Shown here: piece by piece, positions 49,962 through 58,681 of the stretch
Layout: the number at the start of each line of letters is the position of its first letter
How positions within the stretch are numbered: position 1 is the first letter of the stretch
NCBI GenBank assembly: GCA_036496385.1
Contig: DASXLD010000086.1
Span: 1 to 64,000, forward strand
DNA length: 64,000 bases
Reading direction: 5' to 3'
Origin: Schlegelella_A sp036496385
GTDB taxonomy: Bacteria; Pseudomonadota; Gammaproteobacteria; Burkholderiales; Burkholderiaceae_C
Notes under the pieces: model-generated
The model's input: only the letters and a program-made list of their open reading frames with translations
What the model was told of the DNA's origin: nothing
Database searches by the model: none
Program-made: the position numbers and the translations under genes

Positions 49962-50678
49962 TCAGGCCGGCGATTTGCGGGTGCTGCCGCTGTCCTCGGC
50001 CGGGCCGGGGTTCGCGGGCCAGAAACAGCACTTCGTCCAGGCGAGGCCCAGCAGCTCGCCGACGACCGTCTTCGCGCCGTCGCTGGTCGTCCACCAACGC
50101 TCGAGTGCGTAGCGGTGCGGCGGCGCCGCGATGACGCCGACGTCGACGCCGGACCCGAACGCCATCCGGTAGACAAGGCGCGAGCGGCGCGCGTGGACGC
50201 CGGCCGAGAACACGTCGATGGCGGCGACGGAGATGCCCTCCTTGCGCGCCCACTCGCGGACAACGAGCGCGCTCAGATAGGTACGGTCCTGCGTCGTCTC
50301 GGGTGCGGGTGCGGCGACGACCGGGGGCGTGCGAGTGCCGTGCCGGCGCAGGTAGTCGGCGGCGCGCTCGGCATACGTCGGCCACGGCTGGATCTCGCGC
50401 CAGGCCTCGATCGGTCCGCCCGACGTGACGATGTGCTCGTAGCCACCGCTTCGCGCGAGCACGATCGCATCGTCGAGCGCGTCGTCGTCGAGCCAGCCTT
50501 CGACGACGAGCAAACGCGCGCCGCGGCCGTCGGCGCCGACGGCGCGTTCGGTCGGCGCGAGATAGTCGCCGAGGCGAGGCAGCAGGACGATGCCGAGCGC
50601 GGTCGCGATCGCGAGCAGCAGGGCGACGCCCCAGACGGTCGGCAACCAGACCGCACGTCGGCGGAACAACTTCGGCAC
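49962..50678 (-). CDS. DUF218 (YdcF/ElyC-like) membrane protein
   Basis: A 238-residue protein with one N-terminal membrane segment (VWGVALLLAIATALGIVLLP) and a DUF218-type domain. LLVVEGWLDDDALDDAIVLA, GGYEHIVTSGGPIEAW and FSAGVHARRSRLVYRMAFG are its visible landmarks. Family members such as ElyC act in envelope homeostasis. GTG 50678 is chosen because AAGGGGA lies just upstream; a longer GTG start at 50705 is possible. It lies upstream of the lipoprotein gene and probably shares its transcript. Confidence 0.75.
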   Translation of the reverse strand: MPKLFRRRAVWLPTVWGVALLLAIATALGIVLLPRLGDYLAPTERAVGADGRGARLLVVEGWLDDDALDDAIVLARSGGYEHIVTSGGPIEAWREIQPWPTYAERAADYLRRHGTRTPPVVAAPAPETTQDRTYLSALVVREWARKEGISVAAIDVFSAGVHARRSRLVYRMAFGSGVDVGVIAAPPHRYALERWWTTSDGAKTVVGELLGLAWTKCCFWPANPGPAEDSGSTRKSPA

Positions 50679-50910
50679 CGGGTCCCCTTGCAACTCGGCG
50701 AGCACGCACGCCGGGGCACCACTTTGTCACGCTCGCGTCGGACGCCAGCGACACGTCGGTGCTGGTGCGGATTGTCACCGTGATCCAAACCACGTCAGCG
50801 AATGTCGCTCGGCGAGCGGTCGCGACTCGCGCAGCGACGCCCGGAACAATCGCGCCAAGTCCCGAACGTCGCATGTCGCGTGCGTTCGAGCGGCCTGCAG
50901 AAGGATCAAC

Positions 50911-51513
50911 ATGTCGCCCGCTCGATCGATCATTCGCCGAGGTGCTGCCGCACTGGCATGCGCAGCCGCCGCGGCCGGATCGGCGCACGCTGTCGACATC
51001 CACGTCGGCTCGTACTCGAAGACCGGCATCGGCTCCGAGTTCGCGACGCCGTACGACACCTTCAGCCTCGTCGGCGACACGCTCACGATCGCCGCGTCGC
51101 CGGTGCCGGTGGCGTTCTCGCTCGGCTCGTTCTCGTTCGAGGTCGGGCCGAACTGCTGGGGCTGCACGTTGACACCGTCGTTCGACGCGCTCATCGACTT
51201 GACCGTCGACGGCGTCACCCAGCAATTCGATCTGCCGTACGCCTGGCACTCGTCAGGGCCGAGCGACTTCCTCGTCTTCTCGAAGCCGGCTCCCGTGGTG
51301 TTCGACTTCGACAGTCTCGGCCTGGTCCGAATCGACATCGACGCGCCGCCGATGCTCTCGAGCTCGGGCGCGATCGTGTACGGCACCCTGAACGGGACGA
51401 TGACGCTGACGCCGGTGCCCGAGCCGGGCACTTTCGCGCTGCTCCTGAGCGGCCTCGGCGTGATCGGTCTCGTCGCACGGCGTCGCCGGGCGAGGGGTCT
51501 CGGCGGCAACTGA
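50911..51513 (+). CDS. PEP-CTERM sorting domain protein
   Basis: A 200-residue secreted protein with signal peptide GAAALACAAAAAGSAHA, a compact beta-rich domain with two cysteines (GPNCWGCTLTPSFDALIDLT) and the C-terminal VPEPGTFALLLSGLGVIGLV followed by ARRRR. AAGGATC precedes the ATG. It lies alone between a DUF218 gene and a carboxylesterase. Unlike the copies in the island and in the flg operon, no broken host gene is seen at its end. Confidence 0.88.
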   Translation: MSPARSIIRRGAAALACAAAAAGSAHAVDIHVGSYSKTGIGSEFATPYDTFSLVGDTLTIAASPVPVAFSLGSFSFEVGPNCWGCTLTPSFDALIDLTVDGVTQQFDLPYAWHSSGPSDFLVFSKPAPVVFDFDSLGLVRIDIDAPPMLSSSGAIVYGTLNGTMTLTPVPEPGTFALLLSGLGVIGLVARRRRARGLGGN

Positions 51514-51574
51514 GGGCACGCGAAAACCGCTCCCGCGCTTTGGCCGGGTGAAGTGGGCTAGCTGCCGCGTCGCG

Positions 51575-53143
51575 TCAGCTCAGACCCCAGAACGCGCACT
51601 TGTGATCGCTGCTGAACCCTGCTGCCGTCGTCGGCGTCGACGGACGCAGTGACTGGAACAGGTCGCTCACCCCATAGGACGGCCAGTCGGGCGCGCCGAC
51701 CGAGTTGGGATTCCCGCTGCGCGCGAACTGCGTCCAATAGCCGGCCATCGCTGCAGACAGGTCCTGCTGCGCGGGCGTCAGCCCGGGGTTCGGCACCGGC
51801 GTCTGGCTGAGGTCGAAGAGGTACGTGAGTTCCGACGCGTGATAAGCCCCGGTCGGGAAGCTGACCGGCGGGAAATAGAGCATCGGCGCCGCAGGGTCGT
51901 TGAACTCGTACTGGAAGGTCGGCACGTAGGTCGACAACAGGCGCGCCGCGATCCGCGCATTGCACGAAAAGGCCGCGTCGGTGCCGACGGCACCGAGCGC
52001 GACGCTCGGACTCGGATAGCTGGCCAATGGATACCCGAAGGTGGCGATCGCCGTGGCGGTGGCCAGCGGAACACCGAGCGTGGCCGCGATTGCCGGGATG
52101 TAGGCCGCCGCCGTCAGCGCCACACCGGTGGTGGCTTCGGTCTGCGCGACGAAGAGCCGCCACTCGTCATGGTTCGAGCCTTCGATGACCGGCACACGGT
52201 TGAACTGTCCGCTCGAGAATGCGAAGGCCACGCTCTGGGGAAGCACGAAGCCGTCGAGGTTGGGCACCATCGTGGCGGCGGTCTGGGCGCCGAGGATCGC
52301 CGCCACGGACAGGCTTCGCAGGCAGGCGGCCGTCTGGCTCGAGCAGCCTGCGGCGGCGGCGAACGCCGTGCCCGAGGCTTGCGCCATCGTGAGCGACGGC
52401 TGGCTCAGCGCGTACGCGCCGCTTTCCACGATCGCCTTGTGGAAGAGACCGGCAGGTAGCGGCGAGGCGAGCTGCGCGTGCACGCTCAGACCACCGGCGG
52501 ATTCGCCGAAGATCGTCACGTTGTTGGCATCGCCGCCGAAGTGCCGGATATTGCGCTGCACCCAGCGCATCGCCGCCTGCTGGTCCATCAAACCGTAGTT
52601 GCCGGAGGCGCCCTGCGGCGACTCGGCCGACAGCGCCGGATGGGCGAGGAAGCCGAGCTCGGCGAGCCGGTAGTTGATGCTGACGACGATGACGCCCTTC
52701 GCCACCAGCGGGGTCGGGTCGTAGCCGTCGCTCTCGCCGACCACGAGTCCGCCACCGTGGATCCAGAACATCACCGGCAGCAGATGCGGCTGCCCGGAGT
52801 TGGTCTTGCCGGGGGTGAAGACGTTCAGGAACAGGCAGTCCTCGGTTGTGCTCGCGATGCCGTACGGCGAGGCGACCTGCGGGCAGTGGGGGCCGAACTT
52901 GCTGGCATCCAGGACCGCTTGCCAGCCCGGATGCGCTTGCGGAGGACGCCAGCGCAGATCGCCGGTGGGCGCGGCAGCGTAGGGAATGCCGAGAAACGCC
53001 TGTATCTTGCCGATCGTTGTGCCACGCACGGGCCCATCGTCCGTGGCGACCACCGGCGATGTCGGCGCCGCCGAAGCAGCGATCGGAGCGCAGGCAATCA
53101 GAACCGTCGCGGTGAGGATGCATGTCATCCGGTTAGAGACCAT
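51575..53143 (-). CDS. Secreted type-B carboxylesterase
   Basis: A 522-residue esterase with signal peptide TCILTATVLIACAPIAASA. The carboxylesterase family features are present: TTEDCLFLNVFTPG, the oxyanion hole WIHGGGLVVGESDGYDP, the nucleophile elbow VTIFGESAGGLSVHAQLASP, and a C-terminal YHASELTYLFDL with the catalytic His region. Substrate unknown. GGAGGGCGACC before the ATG is a strong ribosome site. The DUF72 gene upstream is on the same strand, 81 bp away. Confidence 0.92.
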   Translation of the reverse strand: MVSNRMTCILTATVLIACAPIAASAAPTSPVVATDDGPVRGTTIGKIQAFLGIPYAAAPTGDLRWRPPQAHPGWQAVLDASKFGPHCPQVASPYGIASTTEDCLFLNVFTPGKTNSGQPHLLPVMFWIHGGGLVVGESDGYDPTPLVAKGVIVVSINYRLAELGFLAHPALSAESPQGASGNYGLMDQQAAMRWVQRNIRHFGGDANNVTIFGESAGGLSVHAQLASPLPAGLFHKAIVESGAYALSQPSLTMAQASGTAFAAAAGCSSQTAACLRSLSVAAILGAQTAATMVPNLDGFVLPQSVAFAFSSGQFNRVPVIEGSNHDEWRLFVAQTEATTGVALTAAAYIPAIAATLGVPLATATAIATFGYPLASYPSPSVALGAVGTDAAFSCNARIAARLLSTYVPTFQYEFNDPAAPMLYFPPVSFPTGAYHASELTYLFDLSQTPVPNPGLTPAQQDLSAAMAGYWTQFARSGNPNSVGAPDWPSYGVSDLFQSLRPSTPTTAAGFSSDHKCAFWGLS

Positions 53144-53224
53144 GGTCGCCCTCCTGCAGCGAAGACTTCATACGACCCGATCGCGTCGGCAATCGGCGTT
53201 CCTTCGCGCGTCGGGTTCAGGCGT

Positions 53225-54241
53225 CTAGCTCGCCGGCGCTTCCTCGGTCACCCAGGCGGCGCTCGCGATCAGCTCGTCGTTCGGCATGCCGCTCGTCGCC
53301 GCTTCGCGCGGCGCTGCCGCGACGAGCTTCGGCACCCGCGCCCGCCGCCGCGCCTCGAGGATCCGCATCAGCGTCGCCGCGTTGCGCTGGCCCTGGTCCT
53401 CGTTGTTGTTGTTCATGACGACGTGGGTCGTGAACGTCTCGGGCGCGAGCCGCTCGACGCGCGCCGCGATACCCTCGAGCTCGGCGTCCGGATAGTCGTA
53501 GTCGAAGCGCTCCGAGGCGACGGTCGCGCCCTTGATGTTCCAGGTCTCGTGGTTGCGGCCGTGCATGCGGACCAGCGAGTAAGAGATGTGCGTCGATTCC
53601 CACACCGGCGGCACGCTGTTGTGGAAACCCTGCGGGCCGTCGACGACGGTGTGGACGACGTTGAGCTCGCGCTCGAACGCGAGCGTCTCGCCGACATGCG
53701 CTTCGTCGAACCAGGTCTTGTTCCTGAACTCGACGCTGACGGTGTAGCCCTGCATCGCCTCGACGCAGCGGGCGACGTGGGCGTGCCCGCTCTTGTTTCG
53801 CAGCAGCCACGGCGCGAACTGGAAATGCACCATGCCGAGCTTGCCCGACGCGCGCAGCGGCTCGAGCGCGTCCTTGAAGCGCTGCCAGAGCGCCTCGCGC
53901 AGGTCCGCTGCAACGTCCTTGAAGTAGAAGGTCGACTTGGTCGTCTTCGGCAGCTCGGCGCGCAGGTCGGGCGGCAGCACGCGCGGCGAGGTGGCGTGGC
54001 CGGTGAAGAGGCGAAACGCCTTCATGTTGAAGGCGAAGTGCGCCGGCGTCCGGTCGACCCAGGCCTGCGCCGTCTGCGCGAGCGGAATCGCGTAGTACGA
54101 GGTGTCGACCTCGACCAGCGGGAACTTCGTCGCATAGAAGCGCAGCCGCCCCTCGGGGGTGCTCGCCTCCCTGGGGTAGAACTTCTTCGAGGCGACGAGC
54201 GACTTGTCGCTCCAGGACGCGGTTCCGACGAGGACTTTCAT
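53225..54241 (-). CDS. DUF72 (YecE-like) protein
   Basis: A 338-residue protein with a TIM-barrel-like DUF72 domain. VGTASWSDKSLVASKKFYP at the N-terminus, FPLVEVDTSYYAIP, FAFNMKAFRLFTGH, VSVEFRNKTWFDE and VVMNNNNEDQGQRNAATLMR are family landmarks. No enzymatic activity is established for the family. It is divergent from the Rieske-FAD reductase gene. Confidence 0.92.
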   Translation of the reverse strand: MKVLVGTASWSDKSLVASKKFYPREASTPEGRLRFYATKFPLVEVDTSYYAIPLAQTAQAWVDRTPAHFAFNMKAFRLFTGHATSPRVLPPDLRAELPKTTKSTFYFKDVAADLREALWQRFKDALEPLRASGKLGMVHFQFAPWLLRNKSGHAHVARCVEAMQGYTVSVEFRNKTWFDEAHVGETLAFERELNVVHTVVDGPQGFHNSVPPVWESTHISYSLVRMHGRNHETWNIKGATVASERFDYDYPDAELEGIAARVERLAPETFTTHVVMNNNNEDQGQRNAATLMRILEARRRARVPKLVAAAPREAATSGMPNDELIASAAWVTEEAPAS

Positions 54242-54444
54242 GCGGCGGCGGCAGGGGCGGTCGCATCGTACGCGCTGTGCGTTTCGATCGTCCCTTCGAC
54301 AGAATCGCTGCCAAGTCGGTCGTGGCGACGACTCGGGGCTCGTTGTTCCTTGAGGAGGGACTTTTGGACGATCGCCAACGCGAGTACCGTGTGGGGCTGC
54401 CGCGTCCCTTCGAGGGGTGAATCGTCCGCAACCCAGCCCTCGCC

Positions 54445-55995
54445 ATGACCGAATCCTCCTTGCCCGATCTGAAAGCCGGCGTTCGGCTGTCGACTCTCGC
54501 CGACGGCGCGATGCTGCGCGGCCAGGTCGACGGCGAAGACGCGATCCTGATTCGGCAGGGCGATGCGCTCTATGCGATCGGCGCGCAGTGCAGTCACTAC
54601 CACGCCGAGTTGGCCGGCGGCCTCCTCGACGGGCAGGTGCTGCATTGCCCGATGCACCACGCGCAGTTCGACATCCGCAGCGGCGAGGCGCTGTGCGCAC
54701 CGGCCCTCGACCCGTTGCCGTGCTGGCGCGTCGAGCGTGCCCGTGAGCAGGCCTTCGTCCGCGAGCGCATCGTCGCGCCACCGCGATCGCAGCGGAATCC
54801 GCCGCTTGCCGATGTCGTGATCGTCGGCGGCGGTGCCGCCGGCCTGGCTGCGTCCGACATGCTCCGCCGGGAGGGCTACGGCGGCCGTCTGACGATGATC
54901 AGCGCCGATGCGGACGCGCCGGTCGACCGGCCGAACCTGTCGAAGGACTTCCTCGCCGGCACGGCGCCGGCCGACTGGATGCCGCTGCGAGGCGACGACT
55001 GGTACACCGAGCGTCGCATCGAGCTGCTGCTGAACACGCGTGTCGCGGCGATCGACGTGGCGCGACGCGAGGTCCGGATGGAAGACGGTGCGACGCGACG
55101 TTTCGATGCCTTGCTGCTGGCCACCGGCGCCGACCCGGTCCAGCTCGCGGTGTCCGGCGCGGCCCCTGGCCAGGTGCAGACGCTGCGGACGTTCGCCGAC
55201 GGCCGCGCGATCGCCGCGAGGGCGGCGTCGGCGCAGTCGGCGTTGGTGATCGGATCGAGCTTCATCGGCCTCGAGGTCGCTGCGTCGTTGCGCGGTCGCG
55301 GCGTCGACGTGCATGTCGTGGCGCCGGAAGCTGTGCCGATGGAGCGCGTGCTCGGCGAAGCGCTCGGCCGCTTCGTCCACGATCTGCATGTCTCGCACGG
55401 CGTGAAGTTCCATCTCGGCGCGACGGTCGCGAAGGTCGATGGCCGGCAAGTCACCTTGAGCGACGGCAGCACGATCGATGCCGACCTGATCGTCTCCGGC
55501 GTCGGCGTGCGCCCGACGGTGGCGCTGGCCGAACAGGCCGGCCTGGCGGTCGACCGAGGCGTCAGCGTCGACGCCTACCTGCAGACCAGCGCCGCTGGCA
55601 TCTTCGCCGCCGGCGACATCGCACGCTGGCCCGACATTCACTCGGGCGAGCGCATCCGCGTCGAGCACTGGGCACTTGCGCAGCGCCAGGGCCAGGTCGC
55701 CGCGCTCAACATGCTCGGCCGACGCCGGCCGTTCGACGTCACGCCATTCTTCTGGAGCCAGCACTACGACGTGGCGATCCAGTACGTCGGCCACGCCGCA
55801 GCGTGGGACCGCATCGACATCGACGGCTCGCCGTCGCAGCGCGACTGCACGGTGCGCTACCTCAGGGGCGGTCGCACGCTTGCCGTGGTGACGATCTCGC
55901 GCGACCTGGAGAGCCTGCGCGCCGAGCGCGAGCTGGAGAATGACGTGGCGCCGGGGGCCATCCCGAGCAGCCCCGCCGCAGACAGCGCTCGATGA
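54445..55995 (+). CDS. Rieske domain / FAD-dependent pyridine nucleotide oxidoreductase fusion (AIF-like)
   Basis: A 516-residue fusion. Residues ~5-105 are a Rieske 2Fe-2S domain with ligands CSHYH and CPMHH. The remainder is a ferredoxin-reductase/AIF-type flavoprotein: VVIVGGGAAGLAASDMLRRE (FAD), LVIGSSFIGLEVAASL (NADH) and GIFAAGDIARWP. It resembles the animal AIFL proteins and bacterial nitrite-reductase-like reductases. It probably passes electrons from NAD(P)H to an unknown partner. It is a single gene, divergent from DUF72. Confidence 0.93.
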   Translation: MTESSLPDLKAGVRLSTLADGAMLRGQVDGEDAILIRQGDALYAIGAQCSHYHAELAGGLLDGQVLHCPMHHAQFDIRSGEALCAPALDPLPCWRVERAREQAFVRERIVAPPRSQRNPPLADVVIVGGGAAGLAASDMLRREGYGGRLTMISADADAPVDRPNLSKDFLAGTAPADWMPLRGDDWYTERRIELLLNTRVAAIDVARREVRMEDGATRRFDALLLATGADPVQLAVSGAAPGQVQTLRTFADGRAIAARAASAQSALVIGSSFIGLEVAASLRGRGVDVHVVAPEAVPMERVLGEALGRFVHDLHVSHGVKFHLGATVAKVDGRQVTLSDGSTIDADLIVSGVGVRPTVALAEQAGLAVDRGVSVDAYLQTSAAGIFAAGDIARWPDIHSGERIRVEHWALAQRQGQVAALNMLGRRRPFDVTPFFWSQHYDVAIQYVGHAAAWDRIDIDGSPSQRDCTVRYLRGGRTLAVVTISRDLESLRAERELENDVAPGAIPSSPAADSAR

Positions 55996-56160
55996 CGCGA
56001 CGAGGATGCCGTTGCCGGCCGAGCGGATCGCGCGGCGTCTCTCTGGACCGCTGATCCCGCCGATCGCGCCGATCGTCCGCCGGGCTTCGGCAGAGAAACC
56101 ACGTGCTCCGGGAGGAACCTCGCCGATCGGATAAGGTTGCCTCCAGGCAGGTATCTTGCA

Positions 56161-56625
56161 ATGAGCAAGCCCAGGAAGATCGACGACGTCCCGAGACGTC
56201 AATGGCGGATCACCACCGACACCCCGCAGGGCGAACCCGTGGACGATCGAACGGAAGACCGCATCTCACCGTCCACCCCCGTGGAGTTGGTCGAGGCGAG
56301 CTGGGTGGGATCGACCTGGGACCTTCTGACCGGCCTCGACGTCGTCGAGACGGCGCTTGGCGAGTTGTTCGACGAATTCTTCGACTCGGAGTCGGGAGGT
56401 GCGCGTCAACACCCGTCGTCGATCGAGCTCAGCAAGGATCAATGGGTGCTGGCCTTTTCGATCGAGCTCGCCGAGCTCGACAGGCATCTCGATCCCACCG
56501 ACGTGATTCGCCTGGCCAAGACTCTCTGGCGCAAGAAAGGCCACCTGCCGCCCAAGGCTGTCGCACGAGACGCCTTCAGCACCGGCTGGATGCTTCGAGC
56601 CACTCGCGAACGGGAGCGTTCCTGA
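56161..56625 (+). CDS. Hypothetical protein
   Basis: A 154-residue soluble protein. The start is ATG 56161 (MSKPRKIDDVPRRQWRIT); a TTG eight codons upstream is possible. The centre is acidic and helical (LDVVETALGELFDEFFDSES) and the C-terminus basic (LAKTLWRKKGHLPPKAVARD). No recognised family. Convergent with the next small gene. Confidence 0.6.
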   Translation: MSKPRKIDDVPRRQWRITTDTPQGEPVDDRTEDRISPSTPVELVEASWVGSTWDLLTGLDVVETALGELFDEFFDSESGGARQHPSSIELSKDQWVLAFSIELAELDRHLDPTDVIRLAKTLWRKKGHLPPKAVARDAFSTGWMLRATRERERS

Positions 56626-56659
56626 ACCGAACGGCGCGATCCGCTCTCGCGACTCGTTG

Positions 56660-57010
56660 CTAGTGGTGCTCGCCTGCCGCGGAGCGCACGGTCCGGTTCA
56701 ACGCCACGGAAGCGGATGTGTCCGCCGCCTTCGCCTTCGCGTGCCAGGCTTCATCGTAGTGGGCCCGGCGCTCGTCGAAGACCTGCTTGCGATGGTCGGC
56801 GGCACGGCCCTCGAAGGCGGGCGCCGTCGAGCTGGTGCGCGCGGCCGGCGCATCGGGTGCCGGTGTCGCATCGCGGCCGGCGCTGCTGCCCATCCATGCC
56901 AACAGGGCCACGAACGCGAGGCATCCGCCGCAACTTGCCATTGCTCCGGTGACGCGATGCGCCGCTCGCCCGACGCTGCGCGCTGCCGCATTGTTCGCTT
57001 CGAAATTCAT
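56660..57010 (-). CDS. Small hypothetical membrane-anchored protein
   Basis: A 116-residue protein with one hydrophobic segment (MASCGGCLAFVALLAWMG) after a short cytoplasmic N-terminus, then a polar Ala-rich tail (FEGRAADHRKQVFDERRAHY). GGAGGGCACG before the ATG is a strong ribosome site and supports translation. No known family. Confidence 0.55.
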   Translation of the reverse strand: MNFEANNAAARSVGRAAHRVTGAMASCGGCLAFVALLAWMGSSAGRDATPAPDAPAARTSSTAPAFEGRAADHRKQVFDERRAHYDEAWHAKAKAADTSASVALNRTVRSAAGEHH

Positions 57011-57259
57011 CGTGCCCTCCGCTCTGAAATGGGCCGAACCACGGAATCGAGGCCGACACTGCGCTGCCGGAGAAGGAGCCTCTTCCCTTAAAGCGGAATC
57101 GCGCTCGCGAACCCGACAGCACCGATCAGGTCTCGACCGACCGGAGCCGGCTCATCGGGAGACCTTAGTCGCTTCGCGCAGGAGTTCCATCCTCTGGAGG
57201 AGGGATGAGCCGGGCTCACGCAGTGCGACCCGGCGGCCTGCAGGCAAGGGTAGGGAGAT

Positions 57260-57335
57260 TGGTGCCGGCGAGAAGAGTCGAACTCCCGACCTTCGCATTA
57301 CGAATGCGCTGCTCTACCAACTGAGCTACGCCGGC
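57260..57335 (-). tRNA. thrT: tRNA-Thr (anticodon CGT)
   Basis: A 76-nt tRNA with encoded CCA. Acceptor GCCGGCG pairs with CGCCGGC; the anticodon loop TTCGTAA gives CGT (threonine); the T-arm GTTCGACTC is present. No integrase or repeat is seen next to it. Confidence 0.96.
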
Positions 57336-57404
57336 GTCGCGATCGTCCTGCCCGAAGGCGCGGCGTGCGAGCGGCGCATTCTAACGGAGCCGCCTTGCTG
57401 CGCC

Positions 57405-58673
57405 CTACTGCAACGTGAAGGGCGGCAGGCGCGGTGTGACGGGCGTGTTCTTCAGCGTCGCGTAGACCGGCAGGCCGCCGCGGAAGGCCGGATAGTCCTC
57501 GCCGGCGATCAGCGGCCGCAGGTAGCGGCGGCATTTCTCGGTGATCGAGAAGCCGTCGTCGGCAATGAAATCGCGCGGCATGAACTTCTCGACGTTGGCG
57601 ATGTCGGCAAGGTCGGCGACGCCGATCCGGTAGCGATAGGGCACGTCGGACGTGCGCTCGATCGTCGGCATCACCGCGTTCGCGCCCTTCAGCGCCAGCT
57701 CGACGGCGCGCTTGCCGAGTTCGTAGGCCTGGCGGACGTCGGTCTTCGAGGCGATGTGGCGTGCCGCCCGCTGCAGATAGTCGGCGACCGCCCAATGGAA
57801 CTTGTGGCCGAGGGCGCTCTTGATCATCTCCGCGACGACGGGCGCAGCACCCCCGAGCTGGGCGTGGCCGAAGGCGTCGCGTGTGCCCTGCTCGGCGAGG
57901 AAGGTGCCGTCGGCGCGGTGGGCGCCTTCGGAGACGATGACCGTGCAGTAGCCGCGCTCCTTCACCAGCGCGTCGACCTTGGCGATGAACCTCGACTGCT
58001 CGAACTCGATCTCGGGAAAGAGGATGACCACCGGGATGCCGTGCTCCTCGATCAACCCGCCGGCGGCGGCGATCCAGCCGGCGTGGCGGCCCATCACCTC
58101 GAGCACGAAGACCTTGGTCGAGGTCCGTGCCATCGAGCGGACGTCGAACGACGCTTCGAGCGCCGACACGGCGACGTACTTGGCGACCGAACCGAAGCCC
58201 GGGCAGCAATCGGTGACCGGCAGGTCGTTGTCGACTGTCTTCGGCACGTGGATCGCCTGCAGCGGGTAGCCCCACTCCTTCGAGAGCTGGCTGACCTTGA
58301 AGCAGGTGTCGGCCGAGTCGCCGCCGCCGTTGTAGAAGAACCAGGCAATGTCGTGGGCACGGAACACAGCGATCAGCCGCTCGTACTCGCGCCGGTTCTT
58401 CTCGAGCGACTTCAGCTTGTAGCGGCAGGAACCGAACGCGCCCGACGGCGTCGTGCGCAGGGCGCGGATCGCGGCTGCGGACTCCTTGCCGGTGTCGATC
58501 AGCTCCTCGGTGAGAGCGCCGATGATGCCGTTGCGGCCGGCGTAGACGTTGCCGATCACGTCCTTGTGGGCGCGTGCGGTCTCGATGACGCCGCATGCCG
58601 ACGCGTTGATGACGGCGGTGACGCCGCCCGACTGCGCGTAGAACGCGTTCTTCCTCACGCTCCTGGTGGCCAT
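57405..58673 (-). CDS. pfp: Pyrophosphate-dependent 6-phosphofructokinase
   Basis: Phosphorylates fructose 6-phosphate reversibly with PPi. The 422-residue protein has an N-terminal YAQSGGVTAVINASACGVIE, YNGGGDSADTCFKVSQLSKE (Asp where ATP enzymes have Gly, as in PPi-dependent types), the catalytic PKTVDNDLPVTDCCPGFGSV, and FVLEVMGRHAGWIAAAGGLI. The length suits a single-subunit PPi enzyme. The PPi preference is inferred from the GGGDS motif. It follows pepN on the same strand after 8 bp, so an operon is possible. Confidence 0.92.
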   Translation of the reverse strand: MATRSVRKNAFYAQSGGVTAVINASACGVIETARAHKDVIGNVYAGRNGIIGALTEELIDTGKESAAAIRALRTTPSGAFGSCRYKLKSLEKNRREYERLIAVFRAHDIAWFFYNGGGDSADTCFKVSQLSKEWGYPLQAIHVPKTVDNDLPVTDCCPGFGSVAKYVAVSALEASFDVRSMARTSTKVFVLEVMGRHAGWIAAAGGLIEEHGIPVVILFPEIEFEQSRFIAKVDALVKERGYCTVIVSEGAHRADGTFLAEQGTRDAFGHAQLGGAAPVVAEMIKSALGHKFHWAVADYLQRAARHIASKTDVRQAYELGKRAVELALKGANAVMPTIERTSDVPYRYRIGVADLADIANVEKFMPRDFIADDGFSITEKCRRYLRPLIAGEDYPAFRGGLPVYATLKNTPVTPRLPPFTLQ

Positions 58674-58681
58674 GGTGCTCC